The notes under the pieces are model-generated. The model did no database searches and was not told the DNA's origin. It saw nothing but the letters and a program-made list of their open reading frames with translations. The position numbers were made by a program, and so were the translations under genes. From Triangularia verruculosa (lineage: Eukaryota > Ascomycota > Sordariomycetes > Sordariales > Podosporaceae), in NCBI GenBank assembly GCA_033296885.1, contig MU864051.1, forward strand, positions 1-50,088: DNA of 50,088 nt, given 5' to 3'. Shown here in pieces: positions 21,184 to 32,940 of the stretch. Numbering within the stretch: position 1 is the first letter of the stretch; each line of letters begins with the position of its first letter.

Positions 21184-22668
21184 CTAAAGCTCATTTTTCT
21201 CAGTCTTCGACCCAGGCTTAACCTTGGCTTTCACTGAGCCCGGTGGCGTCTTCAATGCGAACAACACCAGCGCACTCACGACCGCAATCCCTGTGGCGCC
21301 AATCGTGTATGCGGTTCCTCTTCCAGCCCACCAATACACGCTGGTGAACAATACTGGTCCCAAGCCTCTTCCAAGCTGTCCCCAGCTTCTCATTACACCC
21401 AGCTTCCTGCCACGCTCATCCTGGCTCGCTTCGAAACTGCTCAGAGCGTTCAGACCAGAGACCACAGTTGCCGAAGTAGCAGCAAGGCATGTGGCCGCAA
21501 GGTAAAGACCGCCAACGGAAGTGATGCGACCAAGCATGGCAAAAGCAGCAAGGCAAGCCAAGACACCAGTCTTTACTGACAAAAGTGGGGGAAGACGGCG
21601 AGTAACGCCTCCCTGAAGGAGAGATGCAACGAGACCGACGTATCCGAGGAGACGCCCGTTATCGGCGGAGGAATAACCGAACAAGTCATAGGTCATAAAC
21701 GGCAGAGAGAATTCCATGCCGGAGAAGAACAGAAGGAAAGTAAAATGGACAAAATTGAGGAGGAAGTGAGAGTTGGTCCTCTGAATCGGCGTGAGATCCG
21801 ATTCGGTCTCCTTCTCGCCCATTCCGGTCAGCTTGGGGAGGGTCTCTGGAAGGGAGAACCAAAGATAGATGGTCTCCGTAACGATCAGGAAAAGCGAGAA
21901 GGAGGCAGCCGTAGCAAAAGGATTGGCAGCTACGGTGGGAATCGAAGAGAGGTAGGCACCCAGGGCTGGACCGAAGGTGAAGGCAATGGAGAAGCATGCG
22001 CCGATGAGGGCCATGGTTGAGCCGCGGGAGGTGTCGTCAGAGATGTCGGTAGCAATGGCGGTAGCTAGCTGAATGTTGCCTTCAGAAAGACCGCCTACAA
22101 CGCGCGACGCAAGGAACGTTCGGAAGTCAACCGCAGCGACCCAGAGGAGAACGGACAGAATATTGCCCGTCATGCTGGCAAGCAGAGCGGTGCGCCGGCC
22201 GTGACGATCAGACAGGTGACCGATGATAGGAGAGGCGAAAGCCTGAAGAAGCCTAGGGAGTACACAAGGTCAGCATAGGAAAACTTGTAATCGGTGGAAA
22301 GAGGCCAACGAACGAGAACAAGCTCCCTAGAGCTCCGCCTAGCAGCACAATATCATATCGGGACTCAATGGGTCGCGCAAAGGCGGCCTTGTACGCGTTC
22401 AGATATCCCAGCACACTGGAAAGTAGGGTCTTGGATGCCGGGGCGGAAGCATCGAGCGGGGCCTCAGCATTACGATAGAACTCGAGCAGTTTCGGGAACA
22501 GGGGGAGGATGAAGGTAAATGAGAGCTGCCGGCAAGTCGAATTGTTAGCATACACACAGTGCCACGCACTCCGAGGCCCAAGACAACACTTACCAAGTCC
22601 AACAGCAGGGAAACAAAGATGACCCTTAAAACCCTCTTCCGGGTCGCGGCATCTACGGCTGGTGCCAT
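21184..22668 (-). CDS. MFS transporter, drug:proton antiporter-like (MFSD10/TETRAN-like)
   Basis: Predicted proton-coupled membrane transporter; the substrate is unknown. Three exons on the minus strand: 22594-22668, 22314-22525, 21184-22252, giving 451 residues. Intron 1 (GTAAGT, GCTAAC, GGCAG) is clear. Intron 2 (22253-22313) has an unusual GTTCGT donor with acceptor CTAG and keeps the frame. Start MAPAVDAATRKRV is the first ATG giving a short basic N-terminus before helix 1 (VIFVSLLLDLLSFTFILPL). MFS signature A, GHLSDRHGRR, follows helix 2, and about ten further hydrophobic helices give 12 in all, with a basic tail. The motif and helix pattern resemble the tetracycline-resistance/MFSD10 group. 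The frame is open upstream of the chosen Met, so a longer N-terminus is possible but looks unlike protein. Confidence 0.88.
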
Positions 22669-24621
22669 GTCCCTGAACCTGCGGGGTAGGCCTCTCTTCT
22701 GGTCTTCTAGTTTTCTCAGCCAACTACTATTGTCGCAACTGGCGATCGATGCGCGCAAAGTGGCGAGCGGCTGTAATGGAGGGAGTGAATGAATAAGCAG
22801 GTCCGTGTAATCGTACAGTACGAGGGGTCCTGTACAGTTAATGATAGTATGGATAGAGTAATAGAAAATTCTAGCTAGCTCAGATGTACAGATCTGGCAA
22901 CATGGAAAAGCAAAATGTGGCCGAATTGTCACAGCATCAAGCTGTCTGATCACCGTTGGGTTGTCTGTCCACAATTGTCAAGCTCCGGGCCCGCTGTGAC
23001 GTCCGCGCGTACGACTCCAAATTGTCGCGGAGCTTCAGCCACAGAACCCCCGCTGCCCCTTTGAGCACCAGCCACAGGAGATCTTCAGCAAGGTGAACCA
23101 GGAAAGACGAGGTGCCAAGCGAGCCAGGCTCCCCAGTCTGGGGACTCCTCCCCCACATTCAAACAACTTCACTCTCTCTTTCTTCAAGTTCGAAGCATGA
23201 CTCTTCGCAAGAGATATCCCGGGGGCGGCCCCAAAACCAGCGGCGGTCTTTCATTTGTTCCACCAAGACGTTCTTAGGCTTCGACTGTGCAACCTGGCCG
23301 TCGAACTGGTGGCCTCGTGGTTGTGCTACCCGAATGTCTTCGATCGACTGAATGTTGCGCGCATGTCGTCCAATGACCCGGCCATCCCATATGGCTGGAT
23401 GAAGGCTCATGAGGGATCAGCTCGCCTCTTAAAAGATGAGAAAGGATAGCATAGTTTACAGCCCGCCGTCGCCAGCCAACGAATGGCAGATTGCGCCTGC
23501 TCAACACTCGTCATGTTGTTTCCCTCCTTCCTGTTAGGGTGTGCATTTCCCTTGGCTGACGAATCTGATGCATGATTGTCTAGCAGATTCCCCGCTTCTG
23601 AGCAGGAGGCCGTCCCAACTCCAGTGCTGCCGGCTACAGCGAACCACCACATCCTCCCAAGTTTCTGGGAGTTGAAGACGGGTTCAAGCAGACTAAAACC
23701 ACGGCGCCGTGCTGTGATCGGCCTGGTCGGCCGTGTTATGCTAATGTCTCTGCTCTCAGGCCACCACTGGTGTCGTTGTGTCAACCTCTGACACCCATAC
23801 AGCGCCAGGGCAAGTGCTTCCGAGGGGTAGGGTAAAGAAGAAAAAACAAGCTCAGTGGTGGCATCAAAGCCAGCGCCGCACGTTTGTGCTCAAATGCAGG
23901 GCCACACTGCTGTGCCCTCCATCCCAACGCCGCCCCTTGAGCAACCAATGCAGGCACCGATCATTCACTGGCCGATGGGGGGGTCACATCGTCAGAAAGG
24001 GAGGCCCTCCATGGGCTCCCTGTCCGGCACTGTTCAGCACTTGATGCAAGGGGCCAAGGACTATGCTCAGATGTACCGAGCTCTCTCCATCCATCCCGTA
24101 CCTACACCATGGTGTCTGCGTGCTGCATGTCTCTCCGTCATGCAGTCTGTTTTTCTTGCCTGTTGGGCCATGGATCAGCTTAATATGGAAGTTGATTGCC
24201 AGGCACACCTGCTGTTCTTTAGCCGCCAAGCAGTTCCCTCCAACATACGAGGGTACCTTGCTGGCATTGTTTATCTCACCACAAAGGTTGCATACATGAT
24301 GTATACCACACCAGCAAGTCGTGCGAAACTTGTTTCCCCCCCCCTGAGAGATCCGCGCTTTTGGATTGGCCAAGCATGGTGATAGACGGACGGTCCCGAT
24401 CATCGCCCCCCTTGTTGCTTGCTGTTGTCTGCCGTGTTGTGGTTGCTGGCTTTGCCCAACCCCTTATCCTCCTACCTAGGGTTCTCTCTCCTCGCATAGG
24501 TATTTTAGAGGACATCCCCCTTCCTGGTTTTGCCTTTTTGCCTTTCCTGTTTCTACCTTCAGTGCCTACGGTACCATTCACTCGTTCCTGTCTCTCGTTT
24601 CTCAATAGAGGTATCATCACA
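22669..24621. other. Divergent intergenic region between the MFS and wall-protein genes
   Basis: Nearly 2 kb. It should hold two divergent promoters. C/G runs (for example near 23970 and 24335) and pyrimidine-rich sequence lie before 24622. Open frames up to 175 codons (23855-24382) lack family features or splice support. CCCCT-type motifs near 24405-24520 could be stress-response elements, but this is only a match to a five-base motif. Confidence 0.4.
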
Positions 24622-25269
24622 ATGAGGACCACAACAGCCACCCTTCTTACTCTAGCTGCTCATGCGGCAGCCCACGGAGCTGAATACCACGACGAGAAGC
24701 CCTCGTTCGTGCTCGGCGCCCCCTCTGGCGTCCCCTTCGTCGGAAAATGGACTACCAGCACCGTTTGGGCCACCACCACTCGTACCATCACCTCTTGCCC
24801 ACCAGTCAACCCCGACTGCCCGGCTCACTCAACAGTTCTCACCACTGTCACAATCCCGGTCAGCACAACGATCTGCCCCGTGACAGAAACTGAGGCCCCC
24901 CCTCCCCCTCCCCCTCCCCCTCCTACTACGGTGCTGCCGCCACCTCCTCCCCCTCCTCCACCGACCACAACGGCCACCCCAACCTATGCCCCTCCTCCTC
25001 CACCTCCTCCCCCGCCGCCGCCGCCCCCGGTGAGCGAGACTCCGGCTCCTCCCCCGCCTCCTCCTCCTCCGGTGAGCGAGACACCCGCTCCTCCCCCTCC
25101 TCCTCCCCCGGTCACCACTCCGGCTCCTCCTCCTCCTACCACTATCGGAACTATTCTTCCTCCTCCAATCACCACGACGACTGGGGTCCCAGTCACGGCC
25201 GGTGCTGCGCATATGCAGAAGGCGGGTGGAGCTCTGGCTATTATCGCCGTTGCGGCTGCTCTTCTCTAA
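24622..25269 (+). CDS. GPI-anchored proline-rich cell-wall protein
   Basis: Predicted surface mannoprotein, 215 residues, single exon. The start ATG (24622) gives a clean signal peptide (MRTTTATLLTLAAHAAA). Next come a small Thr-rich domain with two Cys pairs (ITSCPPVNPDC and a later TTICPVTE) and then about 110 residues of proline blocks (runs of 7-13 Pro) broken by Thr patches and two VSETPAP units. A C-terminal tail AGAAHMQKAGG plus hydrophobic end ALAIIAVAAALL fits a GPI attachment signal. The TTxTxxxSTTICPVTE segment recurs in many fungal wall proteins. It probably acts as a stiff stalk in the wall. Function unknown. The proline codons make a strongly C-rich top strand at 24897-25137, prone to length variation. 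Confidence 0.82.
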   Translation: MRTTTATLLTLAAHAAAHGAEYHDEKPSFVLGAPSGVPFVGKWTTSTVWATTTRTITSCPPVNPDCPAHSTVLTTVTIPVSTTICPVTETEAPPPPPPPPPTTVLPPPPPPPPPTTTATPTYAPPPPPPPPPPPPPVSETPAPPPPPPPPVSETPAPPPPPPPVTTPAPPPPTTIGTILPPPITTTTGVPVTAGAAHMQKAGGALAIIAVAAALL

Positions 25270-26669
25270 TCTCGGTCAAGACATTGGCTTCAATGCGAAG
25301 AAGCAGTGGATGGTCATTGGTTAAAGGTTGGAATTTACGGATTTGATGGATTGATGCAGGGACATGTTTTGAACCCCTTATTTGTGTTCACACCTTTTTT
25401 TTCATGCCATGTACTAGCGAGCAAGCTGTAGCAAGTTCGGCAGTACAAGTTACATAGAGACTTTCTTCACGATAGGTAGTTTTTTTTGACGATTCGAGCG
25501 TGAGAGGGAAAAGCTGATCTGAAATAGTTAATTAATACCTCTTTGTATTCACACATATCTTTCTGCTTGATGAACTCACAGTTGTATGCTGATGATACCA
25601 TAACCAATGTTTAAACTCCTCCGAGTTGTTGACACTGTAATACATGTATGAAAAGGGACAAGAAAGAATGCTCATGTTACAAACATACCAATCCCAGCCC
25701 AGCCTCGTGTTCATCATCATCAGCCCAATACTGCGTGTGTCATACAAAAACCGCAACAGGCCACCCCCAGAGCCACACAAACAAAATCAGACCGAGACAA
25801 ACAGCCCTCCTCACAACACGAGGGGATGCCAGTCCAGTCTCAACAGCCTTGCCAACAGAGTCGTATCCAGCCCCTGACAGCAACATGACGGCTTTCCAGC
25901 CATGACAAACCGCCATCCACCGTTTTTACCCGCCAACCCATCCACCCAACCCGGCCGCCCATAGCAATATATCGCAACGGCACAAGAGTCTGTTCGGCAA
26001 TACCACCCTCATCCAGTCCAGATCCCGCCCCCGTTGGCGTCACTCTCGTCCAAACAATCGGTCCTGCCAAGGCAACGCAAACATTCGACGCGAAGAAGCG
26101 GCTTGAATGGAGTAGGTATGGTGCAATGACATCGAGTCGCTTAATCATGACGGCATGTCGAAAAGTTCGTATTCTGGTGGTGAATAGATTGCCTAGGCTG
26201 AGCTGTTTTCTTCAGGGTGGAGAGCTCAGACTAGTTGCCGCCCGGCTCCCGCTCGTCGGGTTGATAGTGACAACAATGTATATCTTTTTTTTTCGGTGTG
26301 TTTAGGCACGTCATTAAAGCGGCTCGGACTGATGAGGTGAGAATATTGTTGGCTGAGGATATTGTGTGGCCAAGTCGGGCTTGTTATCGTCCAAGTTATT
26401 TTGGCGGCTCGGTGTGACTACTGTGGATAACGACTAATGATGCCGTTGTGGTGGCAGCCAAACGTTTCTGCAACGAGTTGATCTGATGTGACCGTTATGT
26501 CCGTGGTACTTTCGTTAATGATGAAGCGTAGCATGTTATTCTAACGATTGTCAGTGAATCCAGCGTAGCTCAACATAGGACGCAAACACATACAGCTAAA
26601 CCACCACACCACGTTCAAAACCACATCTGCTCACATGTCGAAGTTTCTTTGCTCAACGCCTCTCCACCC
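25270..26669. other. Intergenic region between convergent genes
   Basis: About 1.4 kb between the wall-protein gene (+) and the CENP-O gene (-), holding both 3' UTRs. No convincing gene or repeat is seen. The frame at 25840-26148 (-) has no family resemblance. Confidence 0.4.
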
Positions 26670-27599
26670 TCAACCACCACCATTCATCCCCGCCAACCTC
26701 TTAACCACCTCCTCAGCCCTCACCATCCCCGCATTCCCCAACCCGCCTAACAGCTCCCTGCCGGCCTCTCTATCCCTGCCATTCTCACCCACCACGACCA
26801 GCTTCACGATCTCTCCATCATCCCCCATCACCAACCTCCCCGTCCTCCCATCCTCCCACTCTACACTCACATGCTTAACCTCTGCATCCGCCGGACTAAT
26901 ATCCACCAATCCACTCTCATTCCCACCCCCTCCCCTTCCCAACCCAGCCGCCTTCCTCAGATCCGCCACCGTGCCCAGCCTAGCATGATACCTCACCACC
27001 TCCCTCCTCAACCCCCGTGCAAATTTCGCCAGGTCTTGCTTTCTCCTCTTAGTGTTATTCCCCTTCTTATCTGGAGCGGGTAGGTATCTTGCTGCTAGGC
27101 CACCCAAGGGGATGCACGCCGGGACGGTGTGTCTGTGAACTTGCAACCACTTCTTTTGCGCTGGTGAGAGAGATGGAAAAGATGTCCACGGCCGGTTGAG
27201 GAGGACGTAGTACGGCCTGAGGAACTTGGCGCGGGAGACGACCTCGATGCGGAGACCGAGGACGGAGCCGGCGTCGACTGCGTTTGGGTCTGGGTCTTGA
27301 ACGCGGAATAAAGTGAGGGTCGCGCAGGTGCGGTAAAGAGTCTGTTGGAGGTGGGAAGCGTGGAGGGCGGATTGGGAGGTGAGTTTGGGGTCTGAGGAGA
27401 GAAGGGTGAGGGTGGAGGGGGCGGTTAGGAGGGTGGAGGTTTGGAGCGCGAGGGTGGATTTGAGGGAATTGACTGGGAGGCAAGTTAGTGAGATGATGGT
27501 TGAGAGTTCAAAAATAGGAGACTGACTTTTCGATTGGAGGGCAGATATCTCGTCGTCGAGCGTCGGTGGTTGCGGTGAGGTTGGTGGTGGAGAGGACAT
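26670..27599 (-). CDS. Kinetochore protein CENP-O (Mcm21/Mal2-like)
   Basis: Subunit of the inner kinetochore (COMA/CCAN complex) that links centromeric chromatin to the outer kinetochore. Two exons, 27527-27599 and 26670-27472, separated by a 54-bp intron (GTCAGT, ACTAAC, CCCAG). The intron is a multiple of three and open, so a single-exon reading is possible, but splicing restores an uninterrupted heptad pattern (ALQSKINSLKSTLALQ). Spliced length is 291 residues. After the N-terminal coiled coil comes the CENP-O core, with FRVQDPDPNAVDAGSVLGLRIEV, the FLRPYYVLLNRP motif and LQVHRHTVPACIPLGG typical of the family, and a glycine-rich basic C-terminus. The start ATG is the first in frame. It shares its upstream region with the acetyl-CoA transporter. 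Confidence 0.85.
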   Translation of the reverse strand: MSSPPPTSPQPPTLDDEISALQSKSQSPIFELSTIISLTCLPVNSLKSTLALQTSTLLTAPSTLTLLSSDPKLTSQSALHASHLQQTLYRTCATLTLFRVQDPDPNAVDAGSVLGLRIEVVSRAKFLRPYYVLLNRPWTSFPSLSPAQKKWLQVHRHTVPACIPLGGLAARYLPAPDKKGNNTKRRKQDLAKFARGLRREVVRYHARLGTVADLRKAAGLGRGGGGNESGLVDISPADAEVKHVSVEWEDGRTGRLVMGDDGEIVKLVVVGENGRDREAGRELLGGLGNAGMVRAEEVVKRLAGMNGGG

Positions 27600-28542
27600 G
27601 GTAACGGTGAGTGTGAAGGTGACCTAGTAGTGTGAGTGAGACGCGCTCTCAAGTCGCGTGTAAATTATTGATTTCTGCCTTTGAAGAAATGGTATGACTG
27701 ATGTTAATTAGAAAGATATCTAACCCTTCTTTCAAAATCAAAATCACTAAACAAGAGTGTATGTTGGATTTTCACAAATATTTGCTCAGTCAAAGCTCAT
27801 TGTTGACATCGAGCCCAGATTCATGCTATTCCTGACCCATATCGCCAATGTCGGATGCTTGGCAACGCCCGCCCCACCATGGCTTCCAGAAGTTTTGCCT
27901 GCCGGACGCCTAAGCTAAAACGGCTAGCGCATTCAACTGCTAACTGGACCTGACAAGGCATTTGAAGGACTGCAGATGCAACTGCTCAGACATTTTAAGC
28001 AAGAGGGACATTCCTGGGACGGCTTTTTTTTCTCGATCAAACGAACTGCAATGTCTGAGGAACAAATCTAGAAGTTTTGCCTTGAATACGTTCTTGGTAG
28101 TCAAGCCACAGGAGCTCCCCGCGATGTGCTGGAAACAGTCAAGCTCCCCGCGCTTTCAGGGGGTCGCCTCCAGGCTCCGAGCCCCCGGGCACAGTGCAAC
28201 GTGGCTTGGCTTGACTTTTCCAGGTCTCCCTGTTGCGGCACCAGGGGAGCCTCGAGAAGAGGCCACTTTTGTAAGGGGCCATTGGATCAACGTTAACTTC
28301 AACGCCGTCTCTCGTTAACTGCTTCCAGACAAGAGGCTAGGTAGACCTCATTATTTCTCACCTCTTACTTTTGAACTTGCTGCCCCATAGGCCTTTCTGC
28401 TCCGCGCGCGTCCTGTCTTTAAATCATATCCCAGACCAGACCCATAATCTAACTTCTGCGCCGCTCGCAACAACATCCCAAATCTCGAATACATCGTCGA
28501 TCACATACATACCACACGAGAAACCAGACACTACACGTACAT
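27600..28542. other. Divergent promoter region between CENP-O and acetyl-CoA transporter genes
   Basis: About 940 bp between oppositely oriented start codons. Short frames show no family features. CT/AC-rich sequence just before 28543 is a probable 5' UTR. Confidence 0.45.
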
Positions 28543-30297
28543 ATGGGTGCTAAATCCCGGCGCGCCAAATCGCCGACGACTCGAAACGGCTCCCCCGGGT
28601 CAGGCAAGGCGAACAGCTCCTCGAAGATGAACACCACCGAGGTGATGCGTCGCAACCTCCCCCAAACCCAAGACTCTTCCTCCGAAGCCGCCGCCGCCAG
28701 CCTCATGGCCCGCGAGTCCTTCTCCCTCGACCATGACCCATCGCCGAAAGAACACGAGGGAAACAACCATGGCTTCTTCGATCTGCCAAGACAAGACAGG
28801 AGGAATTTCGGCCTCCTTGTCCTTTTATACTTCCTCCAGGGCATTCCCCTCGGCCTAGCCACCGGCTCCGTCCCCTTTCTCCTCAAGAACCACATGTCCT
28901 ACGGCGAAATCGGCATCTTCAGTTTGGCCTCCTACCCCTACTCCCTCAAGCTCTTCTGGTCCCCTATCGTCGACGCAGTCTGGTCCCCCAAAGTTGGCCG
29001 CCGCAAGTCATGGATCCTCCCCATCCAGCTCCTCTCCGGCATAGGCATGCTCTGGCTCGGCTCCGAAGTTGAAGCCCTCATGGCAACAACCGGCAAGCCT
29101 GGCGGCCCGACAGTCTGGGATTTTACAGGGTGGTGGTTCTTCCTCGTGCTCATGTGCGCAACCCAAGATATTGCCGTTGACGGCTGGGCCCTCACCCTCC
29201 TTTCCCCCGCCAACATCTCCTACGCCTCCACCGCCCAGACTGTCGGCCTTACCGCCGGTCAATTCATGTCTTACACCGTCTTCCTCGCCTTCAATTCCCC
29301 CGACTTTGCCAACCGCTGGATCCGCCCCACCCCCCTCGACCACGGCGTCCTTTCCTTGGGCGGCTACCTCACCTTCTGGGGTTGGGCCTATATCCTCGTC
29401 ACCCTCGGCCTCTTCCTCTTCAAGCGCGAGGAGCGCACCAAGAACGAAGACGGCATCTTCGACGTCTACTCCTCCATGTGGAAGATCCTCAACCTCAAGA
29501 ACATCCAGACCATCATCCTCGTCCACCTCATCGCCAAGATCGGCTTCCAGGCCAACGACGCCGTCACCTCCCTCAAGCTCCTCGACAAGGGCTTCGGCAC
29601 CTCCAACATGGCCCTGACCGTGCTGATCGACTTCCCCTTTGAGATCGGCCTCGGCTACTACGCAGGCAAATGGTCCCAGCAATTCACCCCCATGCGTCTC
29701 TGGTCCTGGGGCTTCGCCGGCCGTCTAGTCGCCGCCCTCATCGCCCAATTCACCGTCTCTGTCTTTCCTGCCTCCGGCGAAGTCACCCCAAGCTACCTCC
29801 TCATGGTCATCCTCCAGCACGTCTTTTCCACGTTTACCAACACAATCATGTTCGTCGCCGTCTCCGCCTTCCACGCCAAGATCGCCGACCCGACCATTGG
29901 CGGAACGTACATGACCCTCCTGGCGACAGTCTGCAACCTCGGCGGGACGTTCCCGCGCTTCTTCATCCTGAGACTGGTGGATTACTTCACGTCCGCCACC
30001 TGCCTGCCGAATAACCTCGACAACCTCACCGCTGCCCAGAGGGAAAAGATTGCGTTGGCGGGGACCCCCTTGGTCAAGGAGCCGTTCAGCTGTGCCATTC
30101 AGGCAGACAAGGAGCGGTGTTTGGCGGGGGGCGGGATATGCGAGATGCAGAGGGACGGGTATCACGTTGTCAATATCATGTGCGTGGCGATAGGCGTCAT
30201 CACCTTTACGCTGTACATCAGGCCCAAGGTCTTGCAGCTGCAGGCCTTGCCCTTGAGGGCTTGGAGGCTAGCTTCCGGATCGCCGTCAAAACATTGA
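28543..30297 (+). CDS. Acetyl-CoA transporter (AT-1/SLC33A1 family)
   Basis: Predicted to move acetyl-CoA into the ER/Golgi lumen for acetylation of sugars and proteins. Single exon, 584 residues. A disordered, basic Ser/Pro-rich N-terminus (about 75 residues) precedes about 12 hydrophobic helices. Family motifs are readable in order: LYFLQGIPLGLATGSVPF at helix 1, SYPYSLKLFWSPIVDAVW, GRRKSWILPIQ, ATQDIAVDGWALTLL, and KIGFQANDAVTSLKLLDKG. The C-terminal part has a Cys-containing luminal loop (SAIC-like CAIQADKERCLAGGGIC) before the last helix and a short tail. Length and motif order match SLC33A1. The codons are strongly C-ending, suggesting good expression. Confidence 0.93.
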   Translation: MGAKSRRAKSPTTRNGSPGSGKANSSSKMNTTEVMRRNLPQTQDSSSEAAAASLMARESFSLDHDPSPKEHEGNNHGFFDLPRQDRRNFGLLVLLYFLQGIPLGLATGSVPFLLKNHMSYGEIGIFSLASYPYSLKLFWSPIVDAVWSPKVGRRKSWILPIQLLSGIGMLWLGSEVEALMATTGKPGGPTVWDFTGWWFFLVLMCATQDIAVDGWALTLLSPANISYASTAQTVGLTAGQFMSYTVFLAFNSPDFANRWIRPTPLDHGVLSLGGYLTFWGWAYILVTLGLFLFKREERTKNEDGIFDVYSSMWKILNLKNIQTIILVHLIAKIGFQANDAVTSLKLLDKGFGTSNMALTVLIDFPFEIGLGYYAGKWSQQFTPMRLWSWGFAGRLVAALIAQFTVSVFPASGEVTPSYLLMVILQHVFSTFTNTIMFVAVSAFHAKIADPTIGGTYMTLLATVCNLGGTFPRFFILRLVDYFTSATCLPNNLDNLTAAQREKIALAGTPLVKEPFSCAIQADKERCLAGGGICEMQRDGYHVVNIMCVAIGVITFTLYIRPKVLQLQALPLRAWRLASGSPSKH

Positions 30298-30850
30298 TGA
30301 GTGAAACCAGTGAGAAGTTTATATGTACAAAAATCATGTTAGTTTAGATCCTGGCTGGATTTTGTGAATTCTTCATCCTTGTAGTCTCTCTGATGCCGTG
30401 GTCGAGAACAGCAATCTGTCTCGACATGTGACTGCGTTTTCGAACCTGAAATGGGAATAGCTTCATCTTTCGAGGGCAAGACGAAATTAGTTATGATATA
30501 CTCCAGAAACACTCATATCCCCTGTTGTAGATGGCGTCAGGATAGCTCTTGCAACAATGGTCACCTGCCGAATCGTGCATGGGTGGGGCACGTAGAGCTT
30601 CAACCTCTTACCACCAACAATTGAAGGTCACAAGGAGCAATATACAACATCGGTCACAGAGCAAAAGCCATTTATCAGTGAAAACAGGTGTTCTTGATAA
30701 TGCGGAAATCCGCACGAACTATCTCCATCCTATGCCGGCCATATGCCAGAAATTTTCCAGGTAACTCCGAATCCCTTCCAACAAACCTCCAAGATACCCA
30801 AGCAAAATCAACCACTGACACTATGAGAGAATATGAGGCGACTACCCTAT
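30298..30850. other. Intergenic region between convergent genes
   Basis: About 550 bp holding the 3' UTRs of the acetyl-CoA transporter (+) and the helicase (-). Nothing else is seen. Confidence 0.4.
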
Positions 30851-32892
30851 TCACCAGCCATCATCATTGGCATTGGCCGCCGGCTCGGCGTTGCCAGCAC
30901 CCCAAGGGTCGTCATTGCCAGCCCCATTGCCGGCATCGTCGCCAAAGCCGCCAGCACCGTTGGCAGCATCATCGCCAAAGCCACCGCCAAAGTTGTCGGC
31001 GGCATTCTCGGTCTCATCGAAGTCGGAGTCAGCCTCGAAACGGAGACGAGCAGTATCCTCAGGAATGTATGAAGACAGAAACTCGGGAACGTCCTGGCCA
31101 GTCTCCAAAAGAGTGCGAGTCAAGACCGAAGCAATGGGCTCATCACGGTCGGTGAAAAAGGACGAGGCCATGCCGCGATGACCAATGCGACCAGTACGAC
31201 CTAAACATGGTTAGCCACATCCACCAATTCAAGAACACGATTGTCAACATACCAATGCGATGAGTGTACTCCTCAATGCCACCATGATCCATGGAGGGAA
31301 GATCGTAATTGATGACGTGCATAACATTGCGAACGTCAATGCCACGAGCAGACAAACCGGTGGTGATCAGGATGGGGGCCAAGCCGCCACGGAAACCGCG
31401 CAGGGCAGCCTCACGCTCCTTCTGAGTGCGGTCTGAGTGCATCGAAGTGCAGGGGAAATTCAGATTGTACAAGAAGTCGTCAAGCTCGTCAGCGGTACGC
31501 TTGTTGTTGACGAAAATGATGGTGCGAGTGGGAGGCAGCGACTCCAAGAGGTCGATGAGGGTCGTCTTCTTGTTGAAGGGCGCGGTCTCGATGACCACCT
31601 GCTTGATGTTTCGGTGGGTGCTGCCAGCACGACCGACACGGAGACGAACATGCGTCTCAGCCAAATGATTTTTGGCGATATCCCGAAACTGCTTGGGAAA
31701 GGTGGCAGAGAACAACATATAGCGCACGTTGCCCTCCTCAATCTCTGTTTCCAAATTAGACACGACTTTCTTTTCGACTCATCACCAAGGAAATACTTAC
31801 CGCCACCAGACATGATGGTGTCGAAGTCAGTCTTCCAATCATCATGAAGCATCTCATCGGCTTCATCGATAACCATGTAACGAACACGGCGAAGGCTCAG
31901 AAGGCGGGTGTCGTCCATGAAGTCGATGAGACGACCGGGAGAGGCGATGAGGATATCGCAGCCCTTCTGGAGTTGAGCGCGCTGCTCCATAGCGGGACCA
32001 CCGCCGTAGATGACGCAAGGACGAAGCATGGTGCGGTAGCAGAACTTGCGGGCCTCACTGAAGACCTGGACAGCCAGCTCACGGCTGGGGCAAACAATGA
32101 CAACCAGAGGCTCGGCACGGACAGCCTGGTCAACGCCCTCAACAAACTGGGCGGGGTTAGGGCGAGGAGCGGCAAGCTTCTTGGCCTTTCCCATCAAAGC
32201 GTTCAAGATGGGAATCAGGTACGCGGCAGTTTTTCCGGAGCCTGGGCGAAATTGGTCAGTCAACTTGTTGTAAAGAAGGCCGAACATCAAGTCACTTACC
32301 GGTCTGGGCGACGGCGACCACGTCATACCCCATCTTGATGGCTGGGAGGCAGTAGCGCTGGATGGGAGTGGGGGTCTCATAACCAGCAAGCTTCACATTG
32401 TTCAACATGACGGGGTGAAGGCCCGCGGTGTCGAAGTTCGCAATGGGGTCGACACGAGCCGGACCCTCCTGAAAAACCTCGAGCTCAGAGATGCTATACC
32501 AAGGTCAACTTCATGATGTAAAGGACGAGGAAAAGGTGGAAAACTTACTTGGAGAAATCAACACCCTGTTTCTTGCGAGTCTCGGGCTCGCCAAAGAGCT
32601 GGGCCTCAAGGGCAGGATGCTCGGGACCGACATCGCCGATCTCACCGTCGAACTCGTAGACGGCAGCATTGTGCTCCCAGTCGTGGTGGCCCTCATCGCC
32701 GAGGACGTTGTAGTTGTAAGGGACACGCTGAATCCAGTTGCCGCTAGCCTTTTTGTAGGTCACCGTAGCAGGCTTAGGCTTATTCTCAGTCTCGCCATTA
32801 GCCTCCGGGACGGCGGCAGCAAGATCGCCGGTGGCGAAGGAGTCGACAACCTCGTTAGAGGTCGCCTGGTCGTTGTTGCCCCAGTCAGACAT
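30851..32892 (-). CDS. DEAD-box ATP-dependent RNA helicase, Vasa/Ded1-like
   Basis: Unwinds RNA or remodels RNP using ATP; likely in mRNA metabolism or translation. Five exons on the minus strand: 32549-32892, 32300-32493, 31801-32241, 31253-31744, 30851-31200, giving 606 residues. The four introns are 52-58 bp with clear GTAAGT/GTATGT donors. The Q motif (PTPIQRY), Walker A AQTGSGKT, PSRELA, DEAD (VIDEADEM), SAT, the ARGID motif and HRIGRTGR are all present. The C-terminus is a low-complexity Gly/Asp/Asn tail with repeated GGFGDDA units ending DDGW, like Vasa-type proteins. The N-terminus (MSDWGNNDQ) is acidic and short compared with Ded1. An upstream in-frame ATG (32958) is read through a TAG/CTA repeat and is less likely to be the start. 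Whether it is the Ded1/DDX3 orthologue or a Vasa-like paralogue needs a tree. Confidence 0.93.
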
Positions 32893-32912
32893 GGTGATGG
32901 CAAGCAGAGTGA

Positions 32913-32940
32913 GTAGTAGTAGTAGTAGTAGTATTAGTAG
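32913..32940. repeat. AGT/TAG microsatellite in the helicase 5' leader
   Basis: About eight AGT units with one interruption directly upstream of the helicase start codon. On the minus strand these are CTA/ACT units. Confidence 0.8.

Noticed and set aside
23855..24382. 175-codon open frame upstream of the wall-protein gene
   Set aside because: No domain, no splice support, and it overlaps a minus-strand open frame of similar length; probably chance.
29008..29682. 224-codon minus-strand frame inside the acetyl-CoA transporter
   Set aside because: Antisense shadow caused by the strong C-ending codon bias of the real gene.
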